Source of the DNA: Flabesymbios commensalis
Taxonomy: Eukaryota; Annelida; Polychaeta; Terebellida; Flabelligeridae
Assembly: GCA_964017125.1 (NCBI GenBank)
Contig: OZ024912.1
Location: 59,228,464-59,292,463, forward strand
DNA length: 64,000 nt
Reading direction: 5' to 3'
This document shows, in pieces, positions 53,608 to 63,790 of the stretch (position 1 is the first letter of the stretch; each line of letters starts with the position of its first letter). Under the pieces are notes generated by a model. The model did no database searches and was not told the DNA's origin. It saw nothing but the letters and a program-made list of their open reading frames with translations. Position numbers and translations under genes: made by a program.

Positions 53608-54001
53608 TGTGTAAATACAAATTTTAATTATAAACTTTCTAAATTGAGGCTCGCCAAAATATAAAGTGGATAATGGTGTGAATATTCTCCATATTACCAT
53701 AATTGCAGCAAATATATAGCTCATGGGCAACCTATATATTTTCTTAGACTTTAGCACAGCCTGCAATAATATGGTTTCCAGTCTGAGCCATCTGCACCCC
53801 CTCATCCGGGGTTCTGTGCGCGTCACAGTCACGCATGCGCCATTCATCATGGCGGCAGCCGTTCGCTCCTGGATGTCATCCTCTCTTTCACGTCGCCGGG
53901 ATCCGGGTGTGAAAAGTGCGGGCCTACAAACGACAGGAGTGGTGCAGTGGGACTGTGGTGTCTGTGTCCCTCCCTCCACAAAGCTCCCTTCCCCCCCCCC
54001 C

Positions 54002-54098
54002 CAGCAAACACAGGACGTTGAACCAATGTTGGCTTAATGTTGGTCCAGCGTCGTAGACGCTGGAACAACATTAAACCAACATTGATTCAACTTCCTGT
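54002..54098. repeat. PalA palindromic element, full length
   Basis: CCAGCAAACACAGGACGTTG at the left, preceded by a run of C. GTCCAGCGTCGTAGACGCTGGA at the centre. The right end is AACTTCCTGT. Confidence 0.75.
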
Positions 54099-54105
54099 CA
54101 ACTCA

Positions 54106-54165
54106 ACAAACACAAAGCGTTCACCCAATGTTAGTTTGATGCTGGGCCAGCGTCTCACATGGTAT
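54106..54165. repeat. PalA left half
   Basis: CAACAAACACAAAGCGTTCAC, ATGTTAGTTTGATGCTGGGCC, then lost after AGCGTCTCACATGG. Head-to-tail with the previous copy. Confidence 0.6.
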
Positions 54166-54463
54166 CGCTCTGATAGTTCGTCACAAAATACATTTCAGAG
54201 CTAATAATTTGAACAGCGCTCAAAAGAGAAAAGAACAACTGTCAATGACGTGACAGGACAGTGAAAAGTCCTGTCATAACATAGACTGATGAGATGTCCA
54301 ATTCTGTGAAACGCGATGTTTTCACCGAGCTGGCTAATAGTCTACAATCAAGTATGGGGGAGGGGGTGTTATATAACTTTGTTTTCACCGAGTTGCAATT
54401 CAAAACAGTTTTCGGTGACGTTACTGCGTTCCACAGAATAACAACAAGGACTATGTCGCTGAA

Positions 54464-54650
54464 ATAAAAATTATATACCTTCGTTTTTTTTATAAGCACA
54501 TTAAATACCACCAGCCTTTGAAAATGTTCAAGAAAAGACGTGACATGAATCTGCAAGATTTCAAAATTGTTGACCTCTATTTTTTCAAATGGGAATAATT
54601 TTCAAGTGGGTAAAAATACCGATTTATTAAATCGGCGGTCAAAGGGCTGA
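54464..54650 (+). mobile_element. TTAA-C MITE, 5' truncated, hairpin half lost
   Basis: ATTATATACCTTCG, TTTATAAGCACATTAAATACC and GACATGAATCTGCAAGATTTC belong to the body. Only TTTTCAAGTGGGTAAAAA remains of the hairpin. It ends ATCGGCGGTCAAAGGGCTGA. Confidence 0.75.
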
Positions 54651-55270
54651 AATAAATTTCAAAATAATTATATCCATTTTAGACGTTATTGCTAATTTTC
54701 TCTAGTTGAATACTCAGTGTAATTTTACAGAGGCCACCGGGAAACTGGGTTGTTTTCCCCGCTGAGCACTGTGAGTGTGTCACAGTGTCTGATCCACGCG
54801 TCCTGGACCCGGCCCTCTGGGGACCAGTTAGTTTGGATTGCCACAATAAATGGGCTAGTCGGTCCGGTAAGCGTGAGGGCCACTCGCCCGGCAACCCGCA
54901 CGTCAACACCCATTCTTCACCGCCACTCCCCGGAGGGCTCCAGCGGGTGCTTCGGCGGAATCTAAAATGATGACTTTAGAGGGTAGGGATCGGGCCGGCC
55001 CGGGCGAAGACTCAGAGACAACCAATTTCTCGGGGCTCCCCCGCGGCCCGCCGGACCCGGTCCAAGGGCGACCCCGCCCGGCTTAAAGACGTGATAATTG
55101 TGGCGTATTAGCGTCGCGGCCGATGGGACCTCTGCGCTCGGGCCCGAAATTAGCAGAGTTATATTCATAGCCTGTTATTTCCGCGGGCCAACAAATTAAT
55201 AGGGTGCCAAATTGATGACACTCCTAGGTCGACCAGACACCGACGGCGAACTACGTAATCCGGAAATACC
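54651..55270. other. GC-rich island (54730-55230)
   Basis: High GC with CCGG and GGCC motifs and no repeat family. Short ORFs on both strands lack recognisable domains. Comparable with the island at 36480-37450. Confidence 0.4.
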
Positions 55271-55333
55271 CGAATGTTGGGCGAACCACAGGTCAACGTA
55301 TGCGACGTTGGCCCGCTGTTCGCCCAACATTAG
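55271..55333. repeat. PalA-like palindrome
   Basis: GAATGTTGGGCGAACCACAGG and GCTGTTCGCCCAACATTAGG pair over a 20-nt centre with GTATGCGACGTTGG. Confidence 0.55.
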
Positions 55334-55929
55334 GTTCTTTATTTATCGCTGAGAGGCCAATGTCTTCAGACACTTCCAGAGTGAGGCTGTCGCGGCCCCT
55401 CCAGCCTCGTTCGAGTTTACAAGAAGGATCAGCACTGAGCGGTCGTGCTAAAAGACAAATGATTCCGGTCCATACTAAAATCTTCTCATTGCCTTCAGAA
55501 TAACCCGTCTCTCGTTTTTCCTCGAGGTAGGTTAATTCGCAGAGCTTTATCACCCTGTCTGGGTGTGGCAATGTCATTTGTTTTTATCTTCTCTTTATTA
55601 TGACTATTTTCTGCATTGCTTGCAACCAATAGGGCCTAAGACGGCAAATCTGAGTGGGGTGGTGCAAAATATTCGACATCCATATATACAATACATTTTT
55701 TGTTTTCAGCCTTTGTTCGGGGTATTCATGTGATACCCTCTTTAAACTTTTACAACTACAGTTTTCACCCATTTGTGTCTCCCACCCCAAAAGTGTATAT
55801 TTGTTTAATTTCACTCTTAAGCACTATTACTTAGTATGCTAATAAAAAAGATTCACTTTATAATCTGTGCCAATTTATAGATATATGGCGTTCTAAAGAT
55901 CACCGAAGTATTTCAACCTTAAACGTGGA
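55334..55929. other. Unassigned stretch
   Basis: No gene or repeat family recognised. Confidence 0.4.
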
Positions 55930-56010
55930 GATATCGTTTGCGACGCTGGTCGAGCACTCGACCAATCCGAAGCCTACGATATATCGTAACTTGTACGAGA
56001 ATACGGATCC
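55930..56010. repeat. PalH, left arm shortened
   Basis: GATATCGTTTGCGACGCTGGTCGAGC at the left; a full right arm CTCGACCAATCCGAAGCCTAC to CGAGAATACGG. Confidence 0.75.
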
Positions 56011-56411
56011 TGATCCAGTATCAGATCCACAAAGACAATCATCATGTTCACTATAGGATGTAGTGCCTTGCATTTATCGCAAATTCAATGAGAATATAAA
56101 CTATTTGAAAACGAGGCGCTGTGACGTCACGGCAGACGTCACGTGACGTTTTTGAGCGCCTGCGCACTGCGGTTGAACGGCGCCCGTGGACGGGAAGTGG
56201 GCCGTGTGTCACGAGCGAGGCTGGCGTGACAGGCTCCGCGCCAGGAAGAGGTCTCCGGCCAATTAAGGACCCCGTCTGATCCCTGCGCCGATCCAGTATA
56301 GAAATTGACTCCAATTAGTGGGAAAATGGCCGCCCTGCGAAGGCCCAGTGTGCGCGACCAGTCAAAGACAGGCGTCTAATTTGATCGGCGTCTCAATAAG
56401 CGAAGAAACTG

Positions 56412-56505
56412 ATCTGATGAAAATGAAATGAATGAGGTTTTAGGCCACCTTTGTGCACACATAGGCTAAACTGGGCCAGGAGAACCTCCTGACTATGGTG
56501 AGATG
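56412..56505 (-). repeat. SINE-1 3' end, reverse strand
   Basis: AAATGAAATGAATGAGGTTTT, AGGCCACCTTTGTGCACAC and GGCCAGGAGAACCTCCTGAC: the last 95 bp of the SINE. Confidence 0.75.
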
Positions 56506-56551
56506 ATCATATTCTGATGAACGAAATCCAGGTGCCACTGTTACCGCATCA

Positions 56552-56792
56552 ACCTATACGACGCTGAAACATTATTGTAAACTATGAAACTATGAAAAAC
56601 AGTTATTATATAAACTATGGAAACAAAAGGGTTGTTTTCAATTTGCAATCATCATAAACGTCTCAGTCAGCTTTATCTGATTTGTTTGAATACCTATGAT
56701 ATGTGTCTACGACCGTTAGAAATATTTTACTCTTTCAGTGCGGGGGTCGACTTTAGACGTCAGAATCTGACGTCTATAGACATCAGATTCTA
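56552..56792 (+). mobile_element. TTAA-B MITE, right end lost
   Basis: CAACCTATACGACGCTGAAA, with a short local duplication (AACTATGAAACTATGAAA) inside the 5' part. The hairpin stops after ATAGACATCAGATTCTAA. Confidence 0.8.
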
Positions 56793-56816
56793 AACATTGC
56801 CTCAACACATCGTGTC

Positions 56817-56902
56817 CACTGGGCACACGACGTTGTTGCGATGTTGAATCAACATCAAAGACGTTGATTCAACATCGCAAAAAAGTCGTGTGCCCGGTGG
56901 GT
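56817..56902. repeat. CCACTGGGCACACGAC palindrome
   Basis: CCACTGGGCACACGACGTTG and CGTCGTGTGCCCGGTGG frame ATGTTGAATCAACATC / GTTGATTCAACATCGC. Related in wording to PalA (CAACGT, GTTGAA) but with different ends. One copy in the window. Confidence 0.75.
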
Positions 56903-57037
56903 GACCTGTGACAGATACATCATCAAAATAGGGAGACTGAGACGGAATGTCAGAAGCACGCAATTTACCTAATGACAATCTGCTCTAATGAGGTGACACC
57001 AAGCAGTATTATGTCACCATTTTATCAGAAACGATGC

Positions 57038-57118
57038 TCCTTTGCGAAGACAAACAGCAGTAATTGCCTGCTTGAAAAGTAAGCAGTTACTGTTGTTTGT
57101 CCTTGCAGGGCGGTATAC
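57038..57118. repeat. PalG palindrome, diverged subfamily
   Basis: TTGCGAAGACAAACAGCAGTA and TACTGTTGTTTGTCCTTGCAG; centre GCCTGCTTGAAAAGTAAGC. Both arms carry ACAAACAG where others have AAAAGGCAG. Confidence 0.75.
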
Positions 57119-57591
57119 AGGTGTTCAGTGATCGGTCAATCACGCAAAAGCATTGTGACATGCTGATGCTCGCTAAAATGCTAAAGTCTGTATTTTTAGA
57201 TTAAAAAATCCCATGCAAATCGTATATGTTTGTCAAACTAAAATAGTACTATACATCATTTATTCAACCTAATTTTGTCAATTAACATAATCCGATGCTC
57301 TTGCAAAGCGCAAATCTAAACTCATTAATTAATTATTAAAATTAGCGTGAAAGGCGCAGAGGGTTAATTTAGTCAATTAGACATGTCATATCCCCATAAT
57401 TCTGACACTGATTTAATCATGTTATACTGTTATTGTCATCATGTATCTCAAGAATGTAATAACAATAATTAGGTAGAAATAATACAAATGCAATACACTT
57501 ACATGTTCTGATAAAACAAAATAGGTAGAATAGCGGTATATCTCATCGTCGAGTGGCGTCACGAAAGCTTTTAACTTCCAATATCTCGTTT
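57119..57591. other. Unassigned AT-rich stretch
   Basis: No gene or repeat family recognised. Confidence 0.4.
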
Positions 57592-57781
57592 CACCGTTTC
57601 ATTTTTTATTAGCACATTAAGTACCAATGTGACATCAATCAGCAATATTTGAAAACAGTTCACCTTCATTTTGTCAAATCTGAATAATTTTCACTCACTT
57701 GCAGTTGTGGATCGCGTCAGCGAGACACAAATTCAAGTGGGCGAAAATTCAGATTGGATAATTTAGCGACTAAAGGGTTGA
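57592..57781 (+). mobile_element. TTAA-C MITE, 5' truncated
   Basis: CACCGTTTCATTTTTTATTAG, then the body and an intact hairpin (TTGCAGTTGTGGATCGCGTC...), ending GCGACTAAAGGGTTGA. Confidence 0.8.
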
Positions 57782-57799
57782 GTTTCACACGATATTTTC

Positions 57800-58055
57800 T
57801 TAACTCTTCAACGCTGAAATATGTTTGTATAAACTATGGAGACCAAAGAGGTTTTTCAATTTGAAATCATCACAAATGTCTTAGTTAGCTCTTTCTACTT
57901 CATTTGAATATCCATGTTAAGTGTCTACGGCCATTAAATTTGTTAATTAAATGCTGTTTCAATTTGAAATCATTATAAATGTATTGGTTAGCTCTTTCCG
58001 CTTTATTTGAATACCTATGTTATGGGTATGTGACCGTTATATATATTTAGGGTTA
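57800..58055 (+). mobile_element. Two partial TTAA-B copies head to tail
   Basis: The first (57800-57945) runs from TTAACTCTTCAACGCTGAAA to GGCCATTAAATTTG. The second (57951-58055) starts at GTTTCAATTTGAAATCATT and repeats the middle. Neither has a hairpin. Probably a duplication within one element. Confidence 0.7.
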
Positions 58056-58515
58056 TAATATTAGAGTGTGACTCACAATCACGTTTGCTAATTTATATAG
58101 CAACTGTTCGCTTTGATATGTACCAAATGATTATATTTATTAGGTAATAATATATTCTATAAATAGCAACTTCGTACCAATACAATCATCATGGCGTAAT
58201 ATTGTATTGTGAATCTGAAGCTAGTTTTTATGTAGTACGGACATTGAGTGAAGTGATCCAACTAAATTGATACTCACGCTATTTCACATTATTCCACTCA
58301 AAATTATAAATACTGGATGCATGAAAAACATAAAATAACATAAAACCTGAATATATGATAATTAATATACCAAATGATCTGAGTGAAGAGCGAGATAGGT
58401 GGAGGAGTGGTAATGAGGTTATATGAATGGAGCACTCCGGGTGGCATTAAGTGTCCCTCACCTGTCCTTTCATATTATTGTCAACACATCCACACACGCC
58501 CATTGCGTAGCTTCA

Positions 58516-58761
58516 TTAACCCTTTAACTTCCAAATTATTCAATCTGAATTTTCACCCACGTGAAGTTGTGTCTCGCTGACGCGACCCACAGCTTCAAGT
58601 GAGTGAAAATTATTCAGATTTGACAAAATGAGGCTCAACTGTTTTCAAATATCGCTGATTGATGTCACATTTTATCTTTAACATGTTACAAAGGTGGTAC
58701 TTATTGTGCTGATAAAAAATGAAAAGCCGTATATATGCGGCACCGGCGGTTAAAGGGTTAA
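58516..58761 (-). mobile_element. TTAA-C MITE, complete
   Basis: 246 bp, TTAACCCTTTAACTTCCAAA to CACCGGCGGTTAAAGGGTTAA, hairpin at left. The right TTAA is shared with the next element. Confidence 0.9.
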
Positions 58762-58990
58762 CCTTTACAGCACTGGAATAATGTTTTATAAACCATGGAG
58801 ACCAATTTGAAATCATCATACATGTCTTAGTTAGCTCTCTCCGCTTCATTTGAATATTTAGTTATGGGTCTACTGCCTTTATAATTATTTTACTTTTTCA
58901 GTGCGGGGATCGACTTTAGACGTCAGAATCTGACGTCTACAGACGTCAGATTCTGACGTATGAAGTCGGTCCCAGCGCTGAAAGTGTTAA
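58758..58990 (+). mobile_element. TTAA-B MITE, complete
   Basis: TTAACCTTTACAGCACTGGA to CGCTGAAAGTGTTAA, 233 bp. The left hairpin arm is ATCGACTTTAGACG, but the right reads CGTATGAAGTCGGTCC, a mix of the two variants. Confidence 0.88.
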
Positions 58991-59059
58991 TCACTCTTCC
59001 CCCCCCCCCCCCATACCCACTCACCAATGACAAGTTGCCAGCCGCACCCATATACCGTG

Positions 59060-59120
59060 ACATTAGCCGGCCCAGCGTTGGGCAAATGTTCAGCCACAGT
59101 ACCCGACATTGGCCCAATAA
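59060..59120. repeat. PalA fragment
   Basis: GGCCCAGCGTTGGGCAAATG and CGACATTGGCCCAAT; centre only. Confidence 0.45.
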
Positions 59121-59182
59121 TTATACACTGGACAGAAGTCATGGTTATTACTGATCGTCCTTTCAAATTGAGATGTAGCTCA

Positions 59183-59450
59183 TTAACCCTCACAGCGCTG
59201 AAATATTTTTCTATAAACCATGGAGACCAAAGGGTTTTTTCAATTTGAAATCATCATAAATATCTTAGTTAGCTCTTAGCGCTTCATTTGAACACCTCCA
59301 TAGGTCTACGGCCATTTGAAATATTTTAATTTTCCCAGTGCGGGGACCGTCTTGATACGTCAGAATCTGACGTCTTTATACGTCAGAATATGACATCTAT
59401 AGACGTCAGATTCTGACGTATAAAGACGATCCCCGCGTTTAAACGGTTAA
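59183..59450 (+). mobile_element. TTAA-B MITE with three-unit hairpin
   Basis: TTAACCCTCACAGCGCTGAA to CCCCGCGTTTAAACGGTTAA, 268 bp. The hairpin centre has three palindrome units (GTCAGAATCTGACGTC, GTCAGAATATGACATC, GTCAGATTCTGACG), one more than typical. Confidence 0.9.
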
Positions 59451-59894
59451 TCCATATATATCTAAGGCCACATGTTGATGGGAATGACACCCTGTTAATA
59501 TTGGTTGAGCTCTTGTTCATTGGTAATAATTTTGTAAAAAAATTGTTATCAATAATATTGAAATGTTTTCTGTAAAATTTAATTTACTACTGAATAATAT
59601 AATTATATGAAAGGACACCTCAACGCATCATTGTTATTATCAATGTGAATTATTATCTAGCTCTCCATATTGTCTCTGGTCATCACTCATATCGAGTGTA
59701 GTGTGGATGAGAATATGCGATCTACTACTATAGCATGTACCCTATTTTTATTCATGTTTTTTGTGAATCAAATTTGATTGTAAAAATGAGATAACTTGCG
59801 AAAATTAATATTAATATTTAAATCTGTATTTGCATGGTGTTTATGTGCCATAGCCACGGAATCCATCCTCTGTCAAGTTATCACGCCGATTTAA
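59451..59894. other. Unassigned AT-rich stretch
   Basis: No gene or repeat family recognised. Confidence 0.45.
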
Positions 59895-60080
59895 TTAAAC
59901 CTTAATACCCTGAAATAATGGTATATAAAAGATGAGACCAAAGGGGTTTTCTCAATGTGAAATCATCATAAACGTCTTAATTAGCTCTTTCCACTTCATT
60001 TGAATACCTATGTTATGGGTCCAAGGGGATGTACTTTAGACGTCGGAATCTCGTCAGAATCTGACGTCTGCAGACAGTGC
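59895..60080 (+). mobile_element. TTAA-B MITE, right end lost
   Basis: TTAAACCTTAATACCCTGAAA, the body, then GGGTCCAAGGGGATGTACTT and a shortened hairpin (GTCAGAATCTGACGTCTGC). No terminal GGGTTAA. Confidence 0.75.
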
Positions 60081-60202
60081 TAGGCTGACGTCGGGCAACA
60101 TCAGAACAGTGTCTTATGCGTGCTTTTTAAGCTTAGATAGCCTCATCTGTGATTTTCCTGAAATATTCATTTTCTATTCATTCCTCTGGAAAACTTGAGT
60201 CT

Positions 60203-60448
60203 TTAACCCTTTAACCGCCGGTGTCGCATATATTAGGGTGTTCATTTTTTATTAGCACATTACGTACCACTTTTTAAACATGTCAAAGATAAAATATGAC
60301 ATCAATGAGCAATATTTGAAAACAGTTGACCTCCGTTTTGTCAAATCTGAATAATTTTCACTCACTTGAAGTTGTGGATCGCGTCAGCGAGACGCAATTT
60401 CAAGTGGGTTAAAATTCAGATTGAATAATTTGGCGGTTAAAGGGTTAA
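60203..60448 (+). mobile_element. TTAA-C MITE, complete
   Basis: 246 bp, TTAACCCTTTAACCGCCGGTG to TTGGCGGTTAAAGGGTTAA. 13-bp perfect terminal inverted repeats CCCTTTAACCGCC. Best reference copy for the family. Confidence 0.92.
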
Positions 60449-60654
60449 CGGGAGATTATTGCAGCTGATCAGGCACTTCGCCAGTCTAGTTTACATGTCA
60501 TTCATTTTAATTGCAACCTTTGAATTAACACATTCATTAGATTCAATAAAATTATTTAGTAATCTTTATTTTATTCTAACGCGCCTTCTCTCGATAAAAT
60601 CGCGGAATAATAATGTGCACTAATCGATTTAGGCACGTTCAGTTAACACGCCAC

Positions 60655-61010
60655 CGTTTACTTTTATTTTTCAAAATGGCTTTCGTATTTGATTTGGATC
60701 TTGTATGCTGATGTCTCACATTTTTAGATATTTCGAGATGCGTTTCAGATTATTTAAAAGGGAAAATTGTACATGGGATGTCTCATTGCAAATGTACTTA
60801 AAGAATCTTGGTGGGGGAGGCGGGAATTACTCTTATTTTTTTCAAAATGGCTTTCGTATGAATTGATTTGGGTCTTGTAGGCTGATATTTCACATTTTTA
60901 GATGTTTTGAGATGCGTTTCAGATTAATCTGATTATATAAAAGGAAAAATTGTACACGGGATATGGCTCATTGCAACTTTATTTTAATAATCTAGATGGA
61001 GGAAAGGGGG
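60655..61010. repeat. Tandem duplication, 171-bp unit
   Basis: TCAAAATGGCTTTCGTAT starts each copy (60671 and 60842). CACATTTTTAGAT, GAGATGCGTTTCAGATTA and AAAATTGTACA(T/C)GGGAT are shared. The copies differ by several indels, so the event is not recent. Confidence 0.85.
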
Positions 61011-61040
61011 GTTATGACCGATCAATCGCTGTAAAGAAAT

Positions 61041-61239
61041 ATAACCCTTTAAACCGATCGATCGATCGTCAAAAGTCGATTCCCGCACTAAAAAAAAGTA
61101 AAATTTTTATAGCCGTAGACCCATAACATATAGGTATTCAAATGAAGCAGAAAGAGCTATAGTCAAGACTGATTTCAAATTAAAAAATACTTTTGGTCTC
61201 TTGTTTTATACAAAAATACTTCAGCACTTGGAGGGTTAA
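61041..61239 (-). mobile_element. TTAA-B MITE, hairpin eroded
   Basis: ATAACCCTTTAAACCGATCG, with GATCGATCGATCG in place of the usual arm, then GTAGACCCATAACATATAGG and CAGCACTTGGAGGGTTAA. Confidence 0.75.
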
Positions 61240-61793
61240 GACTTGTGATAAATGTATCACAAACAGCACAACTGCTCTTATTGAAAATAAATGGGCCGTT
61301 CTAGTTTACTGTAGTCTTTCCGCGTCCTGTCCATGGATCATGTGGGATAAGCACCCCGGCTAATCCTGCCAATTTACCCATCAGCATTCTTCCTGATCCG
61401 GTGGTGTCTCACTCCGTATAATACACGCGCCGGTAATATTTTCCTTTGCACTGATTACTGTAAACTGTTAAACATTGGCGTGTAAAAATTGTTCATTTTT
61501 CTAATGTTCAATTCGGCGATAGTTTCATGTTTCTATTGTGGATAATTGTATGGGTGTAAGATATTGACAAATTGTCATTCTTTAGTCACATTTGTTGTCG
61601 AAAATTATAAATTTGCAACGCATTTTCTCGCTCCGCTCGAAAATTTAGAGGTGGACTCTATTGGAGAGCCCGGCTGGAGTGGTCATTGTTCGGCGTCTGC
61701 CTCAGCTAAAACACTGTAATCACTCGTGTCCGTTTTGTCTAGTTTACGGTCATTAGTAATTTGTGGTCGTGCGCAGAGAGGTTGCAACGTGGA
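61240..61793. other. Unassigned stretch
   Basis: No gene or repeat family recognised. Confidence 0.4.
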
Positions 61794-61901
61794 AAGCATG
61801 AGATGTTGATATGATGTGGGGTTAATGTCAGGCCAGCGTCGTGGACCGTAGGCCAACATTAACCCAATCTTGGTTGAATGTCTTGTATTTGTTTGGAAGG
61901 G
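61794..61901. repeat. PalA palindromic element
   Basis: GGAAAGCATGAGATGTTGAT at the left and AATGTCTTGTATTTGTTTGG at the right. The centre is GGCCAGCGTCGTGGACCGTAGGCC. It lies inside the longest ORF of the window (61683-62201, reverse), which is therefore unlikely to be a gene. Confidence 0.7.
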
Positions 61902-62597
61902 TGTGTCTGGCCCATTGGTTCTGGTTTGAGAGGGACACTCCCATATAATGGGGGCTTTGATTGTATTATGATGGAGCAACCAAATCACAGAGAAATTGGC
62001 TGCTTGGTGCCAGCTTGTTGCAAGCCGCATGAGAACAAATGACCATAGCACAGGCCCTACACTAAATTGTAAATGTACACACCAAAGCTTTGAGGCCATA
62101 CCTCCCCATCTTGGCAGTAAACAGCGTGTTGCGTGAGGCAATAATTGGAATTTAAGGGGCAGTAGTATTTTAGAGGTAAAATCAAATATATGGTAAAACA
62201 ATATGTATCGAGCCTAATCGGGTGCACTTCTTGAAATACTGAAGTATCATATATTAAACAAAACATTCTTAATGACCAAGGGGGTTGGGGTACCTCTCTA
62301 GTAAAATCTAATAGAAAACGATATTTGGAGATTGTCACCTTGAATGACAGTGGTATCCGCTGCTGAGCTATCCCAAAACAAAAAGACCAACCAGAAGGGT
62401 TGTCACAGCTGATGTTGAGCATTTATAATTTATAATTATAAGCATAAGGGCCTACCAATAATGAAATGGCTTAGAAAGTGGAATATTAGTCAATATTATG
62501 GAATAATAACCAACAGAGGGGGTCATTTATGATTTCTTCCATAATTATAGTCTCCGATATTTTGCTTAAAGCCGACACATTTATATGTGCACAAAAT
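61902..62597. other. Unassigned stretch
   Basis: Reverse-strand ORFs of 172 and 121 codons overlap here. No domain recognised in either. A worn transposon cannot be excluded. Confidence 0.4.
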
Positions 62598-62640
62598 CAG
62601 ATTCTGACGATTAGGTCGATCGCCGCGCTATAAGGGTTAA
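62598..62640 (+). repeat. TTAA-B right-end fragment
   Basis: CAGATTCTGACGATTAGGTCG followed by CGCGCTATAAGGGTTAA. Confidence 0.6.
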
Positions 62641-63120
62641 AGTTAGCAGCACATTTGGGACTGAATTAAAAAAAAGTAATAAAGATATTTTCAAAAATTC
62701 TTTTAGATAATGAAACAGAAAGGATACGGTTATCAAATCAACTAAAACAATAAATTTTGACATTTTTTACCTCACTACCCTATTCGTGTGGCGGGTCATA
62801 TTTGTGCAGTGGTGGATCGAAGGGAAGAGAGGGGTGAAGGCGTCATTTTCAAAAATCAAATTGCCCAAATGAAATGCCCAAACATCGTAATATTACACTT
62901 CAAAAAGGCTTATATGAATGTCATTGGTTGAGTAGACCAAAACATGATTGTTTAACTCTAATTTTTTTGCGATATACCATCAGACCATCACCTTTTTTTA
63001 ATTTTAGAAGTCGGCCATCCTTGCTGAGCCTGCAGCCTTTTTCAATGAAAAGCGATGTAGTTGTGTTGTTTACCTAGTATGCATGCCTATGCATCTGGTT
63101 TATCAGTTTAATATTTCTTT
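62641..63120. other. Unassigned stretch
   Basis: AT-rich. No gene or repeat family recognised. Confidence 0.4.
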
Positions 63121-63700
63121 ATAAAACACACCACTACATTTTTTCTTTGTTTGACCACGACATTCTAAACCTAGAATTTATTGTTGAGCAATATATACAG
63201 ACCAATATAAGCTCAGTAGGGCAAGGCTTATCAAATCAAATCAAATCAAATCAAATCAAATTTATTTGCACAACAATTAACATTGTATCGGCAAAATTAC
63301 ATACATTTACATGTACTAAAAACATATTATATAATCATATTACAAATACATGGTTATATAAAATAAAATAAAGTATCCTTTAAAAAAGTCTGTAAAAATT
63401 TAGATGTACTAAAAACATATTATATAGACATATTACAAATACATGGTTATATAAAATAAAATATTATTCAAAGAAGTCTGTCCCACGATATGGATCACAT
63501 CACTTTTGTCAATGAATCTTCCCTATATTGGAGGGCGCGCGAAATGTAGAGTCCTAAATTGTACAATAATGTTTTATTTTCTGAATTAAATAGGGCTATA
63601 AATTTGTCACTAGGGGGTATATTCGGGTTTATGGTAGCCTATTTTTATCAGTCAGACGCGACCGAGCTGTTGATTATGAGGATGTGTTTTAAGTCAGTTA
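63121..63700 (+). repeat. Second copy of the PalF-associated repeat, interrupted
   Basis: AAAACACACCACTACATTTT, GACCACGACATTCTAA and ACAGACCAAT match 16125-16205. A foreign segment (about 63215-63628) follows. Then ATCAGTCAGACGCGACCGAGC and GTTGATTATGAGGATG match 16235-16280. Confidence 0.7.
63215..63628 (-). mobile_element. LINE 3' end inserted into the PalF repeat
   Basis: The reverse strand ends GTGCAAATAAATTTGATTTG with six TTTGA units (63232-63260), a typical LINE tail. Inside, a segment of about 90 bp is duplicated (ACATGTACTAAAAACATATT at 63312 and GATGTACTAAAAACATATT at 63403). No coding part remains. Confidence 0.6.
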
Positions 63701-63790
63701 AAACCCTCAGGGTTCTCCATTCTTAGCTGTGAAAAAGGCCTCGACCTTCGGCTCGACCTTTTCTCGGCTAGGAATGCAGACCTCCTCGGG
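63700..63790. repeat. PalF palindrome, worn copy
   Basis: AAACCCTCAGGGTTCTCCATT, TTAGCTGTGAAAAAGGCCTCG, then GGCTCGACCTTTTCTCGGCTA and GGAATGCAGACCTCC. The arms have many mismatches, unlike 16300-16394. Confidence 0.7.

Noticed and set aside
54962-55168. GC-rich patch as an rRNA gene fragment
   Set aside because: No conserved rRNA blocks could be recognised.
61683-62201. Longest ORF in the window (172 codons, reverse)
   Set aside because: It runs through a PalA element, has no recognisable domain and is not supported by context.
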